A stretch of DNA of 64,000 nucleotides, taken from Tolypeutes matacus (lineage: Eukaryota; Chordata; Mammalia; Cingulata; Chlamyphoridae). Where the stretch lies: NCBI GenBank assembly GCA_026826555.1, contig JAKSZT010053837.1, forward strand, positions 2,173,687 to 2,237,686, given 5' to 3'. Position numbers and translations under genes: made by a program. The notes beneath the pieces were generated by a model that made no database searches, was not told the origin of the DNA, and saw only the letters and a program-made list of their open reading frames with translations. Shown piece by piece: positions 22,731 to 34,784 of this stretch; the first letter of the stretch is position 1, and the number at the start of each line of letters is the position of its first letter.

Positions 22731-23016
22731 GAAAATAAGTGTTGAAGAGGATGAGGAGCAACAGGAACACTCATTCATTACTGGTGGGAATGTAAAATGG
22801 TGCAGTCACTGTGGAAGACAGTTTGGTGGTTCCTCAGAAGCTAAGTATAGAACTATCCTATAACTCAGCAATCGCACTACTAGGTATATACTGAAAAGTA
22901 CTGAAAGCAGGGACTCAAAGAGACATTTGCACACCGATGTTCAGAGTGGCATTATTCACAATTGCCAAAAGGTGGAACAACCCAAGTGTTCATCAACTGA
23001 CAAGTGGCTAAACAAA

Positions 23017-23061
<45 letters not shown>

Positions 23062-23655
23062 ATGTAATATTATTCAGTTGTAAAAAGGAATGAAGTCCTG
23101 ATACATGGAAGTCATGGATCAACCTTGAAGACACCATATTGAGTGAAACAAGCCAGACACAAAAGGATAAATATTGTATGATCTCACTGATTTGAAATAA
23201 TTAGAATAAGCAAACTCATACAGTCAGAATCTAGAACATAGGTTACCAGGAGAAGGGGATGGGGATAGGCAACAGCAAGTTAAGGCTTAAAACTGTAAAG
23301 GATTCCTATTTAGAATGATGGTAATGTTTTGGTAATGGATGATGGTGCTGTTAGCACAAGATTGTGAATGTAATTAAGAGCACTGAAATATATATCTGAA
23401 TGTGATTACAAGGGGGAAATGTTAGATTGTAAATATGGTAACACAATAAAAATAAATTTTTTAAAATCCATGGGATACACTATACAGTGAACCCTAAGTT
23501 AAACCATGGACTATAGTTAATAGTACAATTATAAAAATGTGCTATCATCGATTGCCTCAAATATTCCACACCAGTGCAAGCTGTTAATAATAGGATAGTA
23601 TATAGGAATCCCATATTTCATGATTGTTGTGTAAACCCACAACTTCTTAAATAAA
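22731..23655 (+). repeat. L1 copy 3, ORF2 end and 3'UTR
   Basis: A 5'-truncated L1 with the canonical 3' ORF2 motifs (TGGTGGGAATGTAAAATGG, AACAACCCAAGTGTTCATCA, TCACTGATTTGAAATAATTAG) and 3'UTR ending at an AAATAAAG region. Contains a TA/CA microsatellite. Confidence 0.85.
23019..23061. repeat. (TA)n(CA)n microsatellite
   Basis: About 14 TA units followed by about 8 CA units, interrupting L1 copy 3. Confidence 0.95.
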
Positions 23656-23671
23656 GAAAAAAGAAGGGTAA

Positions 23672-23745
23672 GTTGACATCCCCAAGCCTGTTTTTCCCTC
23701 ACCTGTAAAATGAGAAAGTCTGTGATCACTAAGGTCTAAAGAGAC
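23672..23745 (+). repeat. MIR fragment
   Basis: CCCCAAGCCTGTTTTTCCCTCACCTG... TAAAATGAGAAAGT matches the MIR core, weakly. Confidence 0.5.
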
Positions 23746-23960
23746 TAAGGATTATTTCACTTAGACTATGAAGATACTTCTGTATATGTATCTTAAGCCT
23801 TAGTAAAATGCCCTAGCAAGGACAGAGTCTCAGGGCTCCTTTGACCACTAAGAAGACAAATCAAAGAGTTACAGTTCAGATACCACAACACAAATTAAAA
23901 GGGCCAGGCTAAGCCCTAGGTAATGGCTCCACAACCCCCATGGCAACAGTGGAAGATTTC

Positions 23961-24394
23961 TAAGGGCTGCCAATACAAAGTACCAGAAATGGGTTAGCTT
24001 TTATAAAGGGGATTTATTTGGGGTAAAAGCTTACAGTTCCAAGGCTGTGAAAAGTCCAACTCAGGGCACCATAAGAGGTGCTTTCTCACCAAAGTCGGCT
24101 GCCACGTGTTGAAGCAAGATGGCCACTGATCTCTGCAGAGGTCTCAGACTTGCCCTCCAGGCTCACCATCTCTTGGAGCCCAGCTCCTGGAGCTCAGCTG
24201 AGAGCAACCTGACATAGGGTTTGTCTCTTTCCGGGCCTCCTTGATCACTCTCGGCTGCTCTGCTTTCTTCCCGAGTTTTGCAAGCTATCAGGTATATAGC
24301 TCACCTCTCCCTGGGCCTCAGCTCTTTGAGCCTCTTGAGGGCTTCTCTCCTTGAGGCTCAGCTGTGGGTGAAACTGGAGTCCTTTCCTTCACAC
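23961..24394 (-). mobile_element. antisense LTR, first part (split by L1)
   Basis: Reverse complement of the 3' part of the LTR type seen at 21908 (for example CAATACAAAGTACCAGAAAT, TTTATAAAGGGGATTTATTT). It is interrupted by L1 copy 4 and resumes near 24972. The two LTRs are diverged, so they are separate insertions and not the two ends of one provirus. Confidence 0.65.
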
Positions 24395-24971
24395 TCACCC
24401 AAAGCACGTGCAACAAAAGAAAAAGTAGATAAATGGGACCTCCTCAAAATTAAACACTTTTGCACCTCACGGGACTTTGTCAGAAGGGTGAAAAGGCAGC
24501 CAACTCAATGGGAAAAAATATTTGGAAATCACATATCTGATAAGGGTTTAATATCCAGGATATATAAAGAGATGTTACAACTCAAAGAATAAAAAGACAA
24601 ATGACCCAATTAAAAAATGGGCCAAAGACTTGAATAGACATTTCTCCGAAGAAGAAATACAAATGGCAAAAAAACACATGAAGAAATGCTCAACATCACT
24701 CATGATTAGGGAAATGCAAATCAAAACTACAATGAGATATCATTTCACACCTATCAGAATGGTCACTATTAAAAAGACAGAGAACTACAAGTGTTGGAGA
24801 GGATGTGGAGAGATAGGAACACTTCTTCACTGTTGGTGGGAATGCAGGATGGTACAGCCACTATGGAGGACTGTTTGGCAGTTCCTAAAGAAGTTGAATA
24901 TAGACTTGTCATGTGACCCTGCAATACCACTACTGGGTATATACCCAGAAGAACTGAGAGCAGTGACACGA
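24395..24971 (+). repeat. L1 copy 4, ORF2 C-terminal fragment inside the LTR
   Basis: Canonical late-ORF2 sequence (AAATGGGACCTCCTCAAAAT ... ATACCCAGAAGAACTGAGAG). A 169-codon open frame at 24630-25139 is this fragment reading on into the LTR. It is not a gene. Confidence 0.85.
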
Positions 24972-25229
24972 GCAAGATCAAATACAGAGGCTTCCTTTAT
25001 TTGTTTCTGTCTCTGTGTCCCAGACCCAGCCAGATGGCGGAGATCCAAGCTGGCTCACACCTCACTGACTGGTCCAATCAAAAACCCTACAGTGATCTTA
25101 TCAAGTGTTCTAATCAAAGGCCCCCTCAACCGAATTTAATGCAATCAAAGGGTATCACACCCACAGGAATAGTTTAAAAACATAATCTTTCTCTTTTAGG
25201 GACTCATAAAATAATCTCAAACTGCCATA
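24972..25229 (-). mobile_element. antisense LTR, second part
   Basis: CAATCAAAGGGTATCACACC and ATAATCTCAAACTGCCATA are the reverse complement of the first 110 bp of the LTR at 21908. The middle portion is more diverged. Confidence 0.6.
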
Positions 25230-26030
25230 GTTGCTCTGAGACAACTACTTCCAGTTCTCTTGCCAACCCCATTGTGTGCGGGAGTCCCCTGGGGCTGGTT
25301 ACTCTACCCAAGTAAGACAGAAAGGAATGGAGGCCAGAGAGCAGAGGTAGATGTGGTGGCAAGAGCATGGCTGTTCACTGTAGAATCCCAGGCTATCCTA
25401 AGCCCCAAGCTGTCCTAAGTCCCAGCATCTGTACTCACATACCCCCTCTTCTAGGGCTCCAGGAGTCTATGCTATCAGGAAGTTGTGCAACAGGGCAAAG
25501 TACCACATAGAGGCAGCCACTAGAGGTAGGGCCAGGACCTGGGCAGAGCACCCCAGCCACAAAGGAGCACAGAAACCAAAGGCTGGTGCAGTGACACAAG
25601 ATGGGGAGTCAGGATGTTCCCTGTCCTCATCCCATGGTTACTTTTCCCACCTTGTCCTTTTCACCTTCAATGTTTTCCCTATCATTTGGGTCCTTCCCAT
25701 CATCTAACAGCAGTTTCTGTGCCCTTCTTTGATCTTAGAGGCTTTCCCTTTTCCAATAGCTTTCTCCCACTCCTTTTTATATTCATCCTATCCCTCTTCT
25801 TGATTACAATCAAACGTCTTCCTTTCTAAGACTAAGCCCTTATCATTAATTCATTTTGTTCTTTTTGGGTAACTGCTGAGGCCCTTGTTCTGCTGGTATT
25901 ACAACAAGTTGTCATCACTGCTTCCTACTGTTTTAAGATAGTCCCATGGATTCAACCTTCAAAACTTTTTATTGTTATTGTAAAAAAAAAGTTTTGTTTT
26001 GGAAGAAAGAGGTAAATTTTTCTGTTTGAT
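25230..26030. other. unique intron sequence
   Basis: No gene or repeat recognised. Confidence 0.4.
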
Positions 26031-26031
26031 T

Positions 26032-26386
26032 TTTTTGTTAATATAGATTTTTTTTTTTTATTGCCTCCCCTGCCCCTTGTTTTTGCACTCGCTGTCTTGC
26101 TCTCTGTGTCCATTCGCTGTGTGCTCTATATGTCTGCTTGTCTTCTCTTCTTGTCTTCTCTTTAGGAGGCTCCGGGAACCAATCCTGAGACCTCCAATGT
26201 GGGACAGAGGCACTCAATCGCTTGAGCCACCTCAGCTCTCTGGTTTGTTTTCTCTCTCATTGTCTCTCCTCTTTGTCTTTTTGTTGTGCCAGCTCTTGCT
26301 TTCACCAGGCGGCTCCAGGAAGCAAACCCAGGACCTCCCAAATGGTAGACAGGAGACCAGTTGCTTGAACCACATCCACTTTCCCC
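26032..26386 (-). mobile_element. composite DAS-type SINE
   Basis: A reversed dimer (CTCAATCGCTTGAGCCACCTC unit near 26212-26234 and TTGCTTGAACCACATCCAC at 26361-26379). GTTTGAT-like ends near 26023 and 26389 may be the target duplication. Confidence 0.82.
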
Positions 26387-26856
26387 AGTTTGATATTTCA
26401 CACATAGTTATATGTGTATGTTAATTCAGTATCTTATGTTGTCATTATCCCTTAAGTGTCCTGATGATCTCTAGATACTAAAAGTTAAACCTCTATCTAA
26501 ATCTCAGAGGAAGACACAAATCTTCAAAGTTTTCACATTAGATTACTTAGAAAAATAGTAAGATCTGAATTATTTTATAATCTAATGTTCAGATAGTTAA
26601 AGCAGAAAGTAAACTCTCCAAGTATGGACAAGACTGGCTTCATCAAGAGCCTGGCAAGTTACGACTAACACCTATGCAAAAGCAGCTTAAGTGCTTCTGC
26701 CCTGCTCTTCCTCTACCACCAGCCTCAGGTGGGCCATTAGTTATCTTCTTAGATGAGCACAAACCCTATCCAGAAGGACCATCCAAAGGAAATAAGGCAG
26801 AATGGAAAGCTCTAAATAATTACAAACCCCTTAATTCAGCTCCCAGTAACTCTTTT

Positions 26857-26992
26857 TTTTTTTTGAAATGGCAAATCTTTTATTGTGTTAAAGTAGAACT
26901 GTTTTTTACCAACATCATTGTCAAATGAGGATCTGGCAAACTTGGATCCAACAGAGAACTGACAAGAATGACTTTAGGAAAGGTGTATCAGA
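26857..26992 (-). pseudogene. 5'-truncated retroposed mRNA 3' end
   Basis: Read on the minus strand, about 120 nt of non-repeat sequence ends with ACACAATAAAAG, ATTTGCCATTTC and a poly-A tract. AATAAA sits about 18 nt before the tail, as in a polyadenylated mRNA. It is flanked by perfect TCCCAGTAACTCTTTT at 26841-26856 and 26993-27008. This is the signature of L1-mediated retroposition of a cellular transcript. I do not recognise the parent gene, and no clear reading frame can be placed. Confidence 0.75.
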
Positions 26993-27260
26993 TCCCAGTA
27001 ACTCTTTTGGTGAATTTTTTTTTAAAGGATTTTGCACAAAACACTTGCTCTAAAATGAAGGTTTGAAGATTGTCCATTAATTTGTTGGTTTTTTTATTCT
27101 CTCATCTTTGGATAGTGCCATACATCGCCCCCTCTCTAAATTCAGGGTGTGTGATATCAGTCAGGATGGGGCATGCACATGGGGCAGCAAACACCTTCCT
27201 AGCAGAGTCTCAATTTCCCACAATGAAAATACAAATTTTTTTTCTTTATTTACAATTTTT

Positions 27261-27441
27261 TTTTTTTTTTTAAGATTTTATTTATTTATTCATTTATCCC
27301 CCCCTTGCTACTTGTGCTCGCCGGGTCAGCTAACCACACCGTGCGGGCGGGCTTGCCTTCACCAGGAGGCCCCGGGAACCGAACCCGGGGCCTCCCATAT
27401 GGTAAACGGGAGCCCTACTGATTGAGCCACAGCCGCTTCCC
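27261..27441 (-). mobile_element. DAS-type SINE, long monomer
   Basis: Reversed long monomer. The flanks TATTTACAATTTTT (27247-27260) and TATTTATAATTTTT (27442-27455) differ at one base. Confidence 0.92.
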
Positions 27442-27459
27442 TATTTATAATTTTTGTAT

Positions 27460-28935
27460 TTTGAATACAGTATCACAGCATTCACTCAACAGTGACTTAG
27501 TAGTGTGAAAAAACAATTAAAGGGATTAAAAAATATATAATTACATGTCCCTGTGACACCATGTATGGGGTATGAGGCATTCATATTCTGAATTAAGCAA
27601 TAAAGTACATATGGTTCAGTATAGGGCAACGTTACTTTTACAAATGTAACCTTCAGAATCAAAGACCACATAATCAAAATTAAAATTAAAAACAAAATCA
27701 TAGCAAATACATAAGCTTGCCACAAAAGAAACTTAGTATAAAGCAGACACAGAATTGTCCATTAAGAAACTTAGTGGCTTAAATACCAAAAATCTCTAAT
27801 TTCACCATCTCATCTAAAATGTAGTCCATGGCACAGATCCCAAGAATAATGCTCACAAAGTTCCACTGTTTAATCCTCCACTGCATAGATTCTCAAATAG
27901 AATAAAAAATCTCCATTTGCTAGCAACGCATTTAAGCATAACATAACACTAAGTACTGGAGACTGAAAGGCCATCTAAGTACAATGCAGTAAATGTTCAT
28001 TTTTTTTCTCTTGTAAATAGTGTTTGTTCTTCTGGATTCTGGGGTTGTGGACCTTAGCTAATGTATAAAGCTCCAGGAAGAAAAAGTAAATGGGTTATTG
28101 GAATAGAGATCTGTTCCTTTATTGAGCACTTATTATGGTTCAATTTCCTAATGCAAGTTCCAACTTTTGTTGGATCACAGGAATGACTGAGGCACTTGAT
28201 GAAAATGCCTACACAGGCTCTACCCCTAGAGACTGATTTTTGGGGTCTGGAGTGGAGACTGTGAAATAGTTTTTTTTAACAAATGTCCCAGGAGGCTCTT
28301 AGGGTCAAGCAAGCTTGAAAAGCATGGTTCTAAAGACATCTTTGGGCCCTCTCTCAATGTTCATCTTTAGTCAGTTGTCAAGACCTAGAGTCCATTTCCA
28401 TCACCTGGAGGACAGAGAGGAGCAAAAGCCATATTTGAACTGAAAATAGTGGCAGGGTGAGGAACGGGAAGTCAGCCAGCGAAAATCCATATCTCATAGA
28501 TGAAGCAGTACTACCGTTTAGTTACACGCCTTTTGGCATATAACATCCCTTTTATAAAATGTTAAGTATTTGCCCAAAGTCTAACAATCCGTCAGCAGAG
28601 CTTCTAGGGAAGAGACCTTTCCACAACCCTATAGGGCTTATCAAACATTCTACAAGTTTTAATAGGCTCCTGAAAGGCATAGAAAGCAACAGATTTCAAA
28701 AGATAACAAATAATACACCTTTTGGAAAACTTGGTGTGTGCAGCTGTGAAGAGAGGTAGCCTTATCAAAATGCTGGCCTGCCATGAAGTTACAAACAGTC
28801 AAGTATGAAGTGGGAACCAAACGGTGAGGCAACAACCTTTGCACAACACTAGTGAAGAATGAGGACTCTTGGAAGCAGAAGTTCAAGTTCTTTACTGGAT
28901 AATTGTGAGAATACAATCAGGTAATTAAAGTATGT
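27460..28935. other. unique AT-rich intron
   Basis: No gene or repeat recognised with confidence. Confidence 0.4.
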
Positions 28936-28936
28936 A

Positions 28937-29118
28937 AAGGAAGCGGCTGTGGCTCAATCAGTAGGGCTCCCGTTTACCATATGGGAGGCCCCGGGTTCGG
29001 TTCCCGGGGCCTCCTGGTGAAGGCAGGCCCGCCCGCGCGGCGTGGTTAGCTGACCCAGTGAGCACAAGCAGCAAGGGGGGGATAAGTGAATAAATAAATA
29101 AAATCTTTAAAAAAAAAC
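28937..29118 (+). mobile_element. DAS-type SINE, long monomer
   Basis: The body AAGGAAGCGGCTGTGGCTCA with B box GGTTCGGTTCC and GC-rich arm, then the GAATAAATAAATAAAATC tail. The target duplication is unclear. Confidence 0.9.
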
Positions 29119-29119
29119 A

Positions 29120-31070
29120 AATAGGGAACCTTAGTAGAGACTTCAAAAATACCAAAAAAAGAAACTAAATTCTAGAGCAATTCACTGGATCTGTTTAACA
29201 GCAGACTGTACAATTGAAGACAGGGCAATAGAAGCTATTCAAACTGAAGTACAAAAAAAAAAAAAAAAAAAAAAAAAGAATACATGGATAAATGTAGTCT
29301 AATGATACTCTAAAAGGTACCATCTAATCAAAACACATGATAGCTTCAGTCACACTTCCTCGCAAATTTTTCCCTACCAAATACAATGCAGATCAGAAAT
29401 GATGGCTAAATCATGGTCCTAAAATGTACCACTCTAATGTTTAATATGTAGATTCCAAAGCATACAAAAAGAAAAGAACTTCAATTACAAATGATATGGA
29501 TGTTGTTATAAAAGTTTCTATTTTCAGAAACAAGAAATTAAATTATAGTATAGTAACAAGTTATATTTCATGCAAAATAAAAAAATGGATAAATAATATA
29601 AACATCTGATAGTTCTATGTATTATAAATATATGAAAAATTATATTCGGAGAGGAAATCTTACACCTCTTTGATAATGATTACATTAAATAATTCTGTCT
29701 TACTAATTATGACCCATAAATTAGTTTTATCTTTTTACTTTACCTGTGTTCTGGTAGTTGTGTTTTTCCAACATTAAATAACCACACTACAATCAAGTGG
29801 ATGGTGAAGAGGAACCCCAAAGGGCCTAGATAATCTTCTACAATGAAATTGTCATTCTGCTACCAAATGCATTATCGGTTCCTGAGTTGACTATATAATC
29901 TAGATTAAGAATGAGCTAGAGTGGCTCTGAACATTTTGGCAGCTTCCCACAATGCAGCTCTCTGAAGTTGCCTCAGTTCCCTATTAACACACCCAGCTAT
30001 ATTTAGTATTTTCACAAAAGAAAGGACGGTGATGCCCTATCAGGACCTTGCAAACCTACCAAAAAGCAATATAGATGACGTGAGTAGCTAAGCACAAAGA
30101 ATGCCGCACTAGAAATCTTTAGTTCTGTTGCAACATTACCAACAACTCACTCATTCTGAGTCAGCAGCATAGTCCTCACCCATTCCCATCTGCTTTACTG
30201 TATTTTGCTGGTTTACCTTATTACCTCGTAGAATATTGTTAGCACTAGTGCATTTTAAGTCACAGCACCATAGGGCAAAAGCATATGACTCCATACAACT
30301 AAGACAAGCTCCCTAAAGATTGATCAACTGTCAAATAGTATCTACCAAGTATTTTACGACTGTAAGATGCAAAAAATTAAAAATATCAAGTACTAAAAAT
30401 CTGAAACTAATTTTAAGCATATCATAAAGTCCACAGTACCCTTTAATCTCAACCACCACAATCACATTATCTTTTCCTTTTTATTACTACCATGATATCA
30501 CCATCTATAGCTACACACAAGGAATAAATAAACCAGTTTGGTAATATTTCTGTAAAGCTGATATTTAACATTTAAAAATATAACTAGTCTTCCAGAAATT
30601 AAAACCTTGTTGAATTTAGACTGGTTGTTTTGTTTGCTCTATGTATATAAAACAAAAACAATCATACTGTCCAATGAACTTTGGCTTCTATTTCTTCATT
30701 ACTCTGCAAGTAGGTTAAACAAAAAACAAAAAACAAAACACTCTATATCTCCAGGACAAAGTACAAGCTCTACCAGTTGACGACATACCCACTGTAGGAC
30801 TTGTATATATCAGCAGTTAAAGAACTGACCTTTAGGCCCAGGATTTGAAGGTGATACCATACTATAAAAAAATGAGTAAGACTGAAAGTTAGAAAAACAA
30901 AGATCCAACAGAACTTTGGATAGAGTGCTATCTACTAGCCATTGGTTGTGGCAACAAAGATTTCTCAATCTAGGGGTCAGATATTACTGAGGTTCCAAGG
31001 AATTGTAGACACAAAAGGAATTGTAGACACAAGAGGTCGGGTGGTAAAAGGCACCACTCTCTCAAAACAC
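29120..31070. other. unique AT-rich intron
   Basis: No gene. Contains a pure A run of 26 at 29252-29277 without an obvious SINE body beside it, and otherwise no recognised repeat. Confidence 0.4.
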
Positions 31071-31074
31071 AGAA

Positions 31075-31200
31075 TTTCAGAGCTGGAAGAAACCTCAGAT
31101 ATCTAGTCCATACCCCTGGTTTTACAGATAATGAGAAAGGGAAAGAGGAAAAGGAGGAGGAGAAGAATGAATCTACAGCCTCCAAGTCCTCTTCAGAATG
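31075..31200. repeat. ancient mammalian repeat fragment
   Basis: TTCAGAGCTGGAAGAAACCTC, ATCTAGTCCATACCCC and GTTTTACAGATAATGAGAAA are the order seen in a common old mammalian repeat. A second copy is at 34515-34600. Confidence 0.5.
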
Positions 31201-31215
31201 CAAAGCCCTCAACTA

Positions 31216-32426
31216 TTAGGTTGGTGCAAAAGGAATTGCAGTTTCGGACCGTGAATTTCAAATCATTATAACTAGGCTCAAACACATCTTTATTCATCAA
31301 AATAGGAACCATTAGAAGCAACACATTTTTGCCAACAAGAAATAAGTTTGTTTATTCCTGTAGCGTAAAAAATCCGTGCTTTGGGATTCGACCAACTCTT
31401 GGAAAGCATTTTTTGCATCCTGCTCATTGTGGAAGCGTTTTTTCCCTGCAAAAAGTTGTCAAGATGCTTGAAGAAGTGGTAGTCGGTTGGAGAGGTCAGG
31501 TGAATATGGCGAATAAGGCAAAACTTCATAGCCCAATTTGTTCAGCTTTTGAAGTTTTGGTTGTGTGACGTGCGGTCGGGCGTTGTCATGGAGAAGAATT
31601 GGGCCCAATGCCGGCTGCAGGCATTGCAGTTTTCAGTGCATCTCGTCAATTAACTGAGCATACTTCTCAGATGTAATGGTTTCGCTGGGATTCAGAAAGC
31701 TGTAGTGGATCAGACTAGCAGCAGACCACCATGACATTTTGTTTGGTGCAAGTTTGGCTTTGGGAAATGCTTTGGAGCTTCTCAGTCCAACCACCGGTTG
31801 TCGTATAAAATCCACTTTTCATCACACATCACAATCCAACTGAGAAATGGTTCATTGTTGTGTAGAATAAGAGAAGATGACACTTCAAAATGATGATGTT
31901 TTGATTTTCCGTCAGCTCATGAGGCACCCACTTATAGAGCTTTTTCACCTTTCCAATTTGCTTCAAATGCTGAACGACTGTAGAATGGTTGATGTTGAGG
32001 TCTTTGGCAGCTTCTCGTGTAGTTGTAAGAGGATCAGCTTCGACGACTGCTCTCAACTGGTCGGCCACTACGTTCATCTTCAGGACTCTCGTCTCCTTTG
32101 CAAAACTTCTTGAACCACCACTGCACTGTACGTTCATTAGCAGTTCCTGGTCAAAAGCATTGTTGATGTTGCAGTTGTCTCCGCTGCTTTACAACCCATT
32201 TTGAACTCAAATAAGAAAAACACTCAAATTTGCTTCTTGCCTAACATCTTTCCACAGTCCAAAATAAATATAAACAGCAAGTAATAAGTCATTAGCAAAA
32301 AATATAAAGCGAGAAATGCACATTAAAATGATGTATAACATAACCACATTTATTTAAGAATGTATTCCAATATCAAACAGCAAATTTCAACAATGCAAAA
32401 CCACAATTACTTTTGCACCAACCTAA
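31216..32426 (-). mobile_element. end-to-end Hsmar1-like mariner transposon
   Basis: A 1,211-bp Tc1/mariner element. Inverted termini: the left end begins TTAGGTTGGTGCAAAAGGAA and the right end, reversed, begins TTAGGTTGGTGCAAAAGTAA, with about 3 mismatches in the first 31 bp. The TA target duplication is at 31214-31215 and 32427-32428. The termini and transposase resemble human Hsmar1 (the SETMAR transposase lineage). Both ends are present, so it jumped as a unit. Confidence 0.95.
31290..32199 (-). pseudogene. mariner transposase pseudogene
   Basis: The start is ATG 32199-32197 (MGCKAAETT...) and the terminal stop is near 31290, about 910 bp against about 343 codons in Hsmar1, so some codons are lost. 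The helix-turn-helix region shows DPLTTTREAAKDLNINHST and VPHELTENQN. The catalytic DD34D blocks are each present: CDEKWILYD (near 31805-31826), LLHDNARPH (31570-31596) and [13 protein letters not shown] (31450-31490). They fall in different frames because of small indels. All three acidic residues survive while the frame is broken, so no active enzyme is made. Confidence 0.93.
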
Positions 32427-32429
32427 TAG

Positions 32430-34780
32430 AAAAGCTGTGCTGGTAAAAGCTAAGGAGGAGAGGCTGCACTGCAGTTACTACCATCCACTCCACTATTTTT
32501 ATACCCTTGACGGCATCATACCTCATCTGTGCATAGTTCTAAGTTGCTGATTCATATTTTAAAAAGAAAGTGGCAAAAGATCTCTTACTTTTTCTTGCTG
32601 TGTCCCTCACCCCACCCCCCAACCTTCATACTCTATAGATGCTGAGACCTGTTCCAGGACATGGTCCTCCTTCTCCTAAACCCACCTACTGAAGCCACTG
32701 GCTAGAGCACTGCTCTTAGAGTAAGTAGGGGAGGCCAGAAGAGGACTTCAAGTGGACTGTCCTCTACTTCTACTCTTGACTTCATCCCTCAGCCTAGGAA
32801 AGTAGAGACTGGCATGCAGGACTTCCAGTTGAAGAACCCCTAGAGCAAAGAAAAAGGAGTCTTTTAAGTATTTTGTTTAAACTAGGAAGAGCAGATAATC
32901 AGTAGAGATGCTGGCAGTAAGTGTAAGTTCCTTGATGGCTAAAGGCACATGCTATATACTTCTGTGCATCCCTTCCAGTACTTCACTTGTAGAAGCCACT
33001 TGGTAAATACTTGTTCAATTCTGATGACAATGACACTGTTGGCCAAAAGAATATATCTTCGGTTCAGAAAAATGACCTATCAGACTCAGCAGGCAAAGTA
33101 CTTACTTGAATAAATTAAGGTTGTTTTTATAATGCAACTCTCTACTGGTTTCATAATAACTTTTACTAAAGACCTCTATAAAACTACTTTTTCCTGGCAA
33201 GAGGATGCCATGCTGCTTAACACTTCGTACTTGGAAATTCCGCCTTATATACAGTCTCTTTAAACTGTTATTATGCTAATTACACTCTATAATACATTCT
33301 ATAATGTTGGCAGCATCCAACATTATGCCACACAAAGTCATGCGTTTGCCACAAAAATCACTTGGTGTATTTTCAGTTGGAACTGTTGGCAGACAAGGGA
33401 AAGGGGGTTTTCCACTGCATGTGATTTTTATTGTAGGTTATAAAACCAAGAAGCTATAAAGTTAAGCTTCCTGAATATTTACATTAACAGGGCTCTTAGT
33501 CATTCACAGAATGAAAAATGAAAACGACTGCCTTAATTACATACTTAAAAAGCTTTCAGTAGAGGGGAAAAGTTTCAACATTTGGATATTCTGTGGCAAT
33601 GAAATTAAACACTGCTCCTAAACTGTTTAAAGCAACTGTTAAATGTGTATACCCACGTGCATTTTATTCTTAAAAATACACCCCCCAAAATGTAGATGCC
33701 TTTTGGCCCCTTAAAGCTACAGTTAATAACATTTGTATCCAGGATTTCCCAATACTAATTCACAACAAATAAAATGCAGTGGGACTCTTCTACAAGATTT
33801 CTGTTGAGGATAAGGTTAATACCTTTTAGGTTAAAAGGTATTAATCTTATAACCAATGTAGTTGTGTCCTAATTTGTTAGAAATGGGAATGTGATTTTCA
33901 ACTCCTATATATCCAAATTCATATAATAACAAACATTTATAGGATTCTATATGAGGAACCAGATCATTGCTCTCTTTGATATTTAGATATAAATATCAAA
34001 GCTTCTGCCTTACTTAAGTGAAATTTAGTTGCTACAATACACAAAGGGACTCAATCACCTTCCTTTAATTCTTACTTAAGGCAAATATGCAGCATGAACA
34101 CTATTAATATGAAGAAATGTATTAACAAGCAAAAAGGGATGTTTAACAGGTTTTCAACAATAATGCTTAAATGCCTCCCTCTGTTGGAATAGAAGGCATT
34201 TTCTCTGAATGTTGTACTAAGGGTATTTTATTATAAACTATACACATATGTATATCTTTCCCTATTAAAATAAAAATGCTATTTTCTATTTTCAATAGAA
34301 ATTTGGGACAGAAGCAATGAGTAACTGCTGAAAAGTTAAAACCTAATTTTAGCTTTAATCTTCTTTACCATCAAGATCTCTAGAGACACTCCCTAGCAAA
34401 GCTACTAAAAATCAGCATTTTCATACTCCTCTCTCTAATAAAGAGGATTTTTTAAAAATATAGATAACAACATGTGAAATATTCAGAAGACGAGGAAAAA
34501 AAGAAGAGAAACAAGAGCTTTAGAGCTGAAAGTTACCTCAGAGATTATCTAAGCCAATTATATCTAATTTTTGCTTTACATAGAGTTGGGGGAAAAAAAA
34601 AACTGAGACTTAATAATCTCTAAATTACCACTACAATTAAGTGCAATATAGGTCTGTATAATCTTCCCCTAAAATAAGAAAGAAAATGGATATGGTTATG
34701 TTTGTGGAAACACTTAAAACACAGTCTCTGGACTAAAAGTAATTTAAACAAATTACCTAACATTCTTTGCGCTCTCCTTT
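32430..34780. other. unique AT-rich intron
   Basis: About 2.3 kb with few recognisable repeats apart from an old fragment near 34515-34600. No exon signal is seen. Confidence 0.4.
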
Positions 34781-34784
34781 CTGC

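Noticed and set aside
24630..25139. 169-codon plus frame
   Set aside because: The first part is the decayed C-terminus of L1 ORF2 and the rest reads into an antisense LTR.
29252..29277. 26-nt A run as a possible retroposon tail
   Set aside because: No SINE or L1 body or target duplication could be found beside it.
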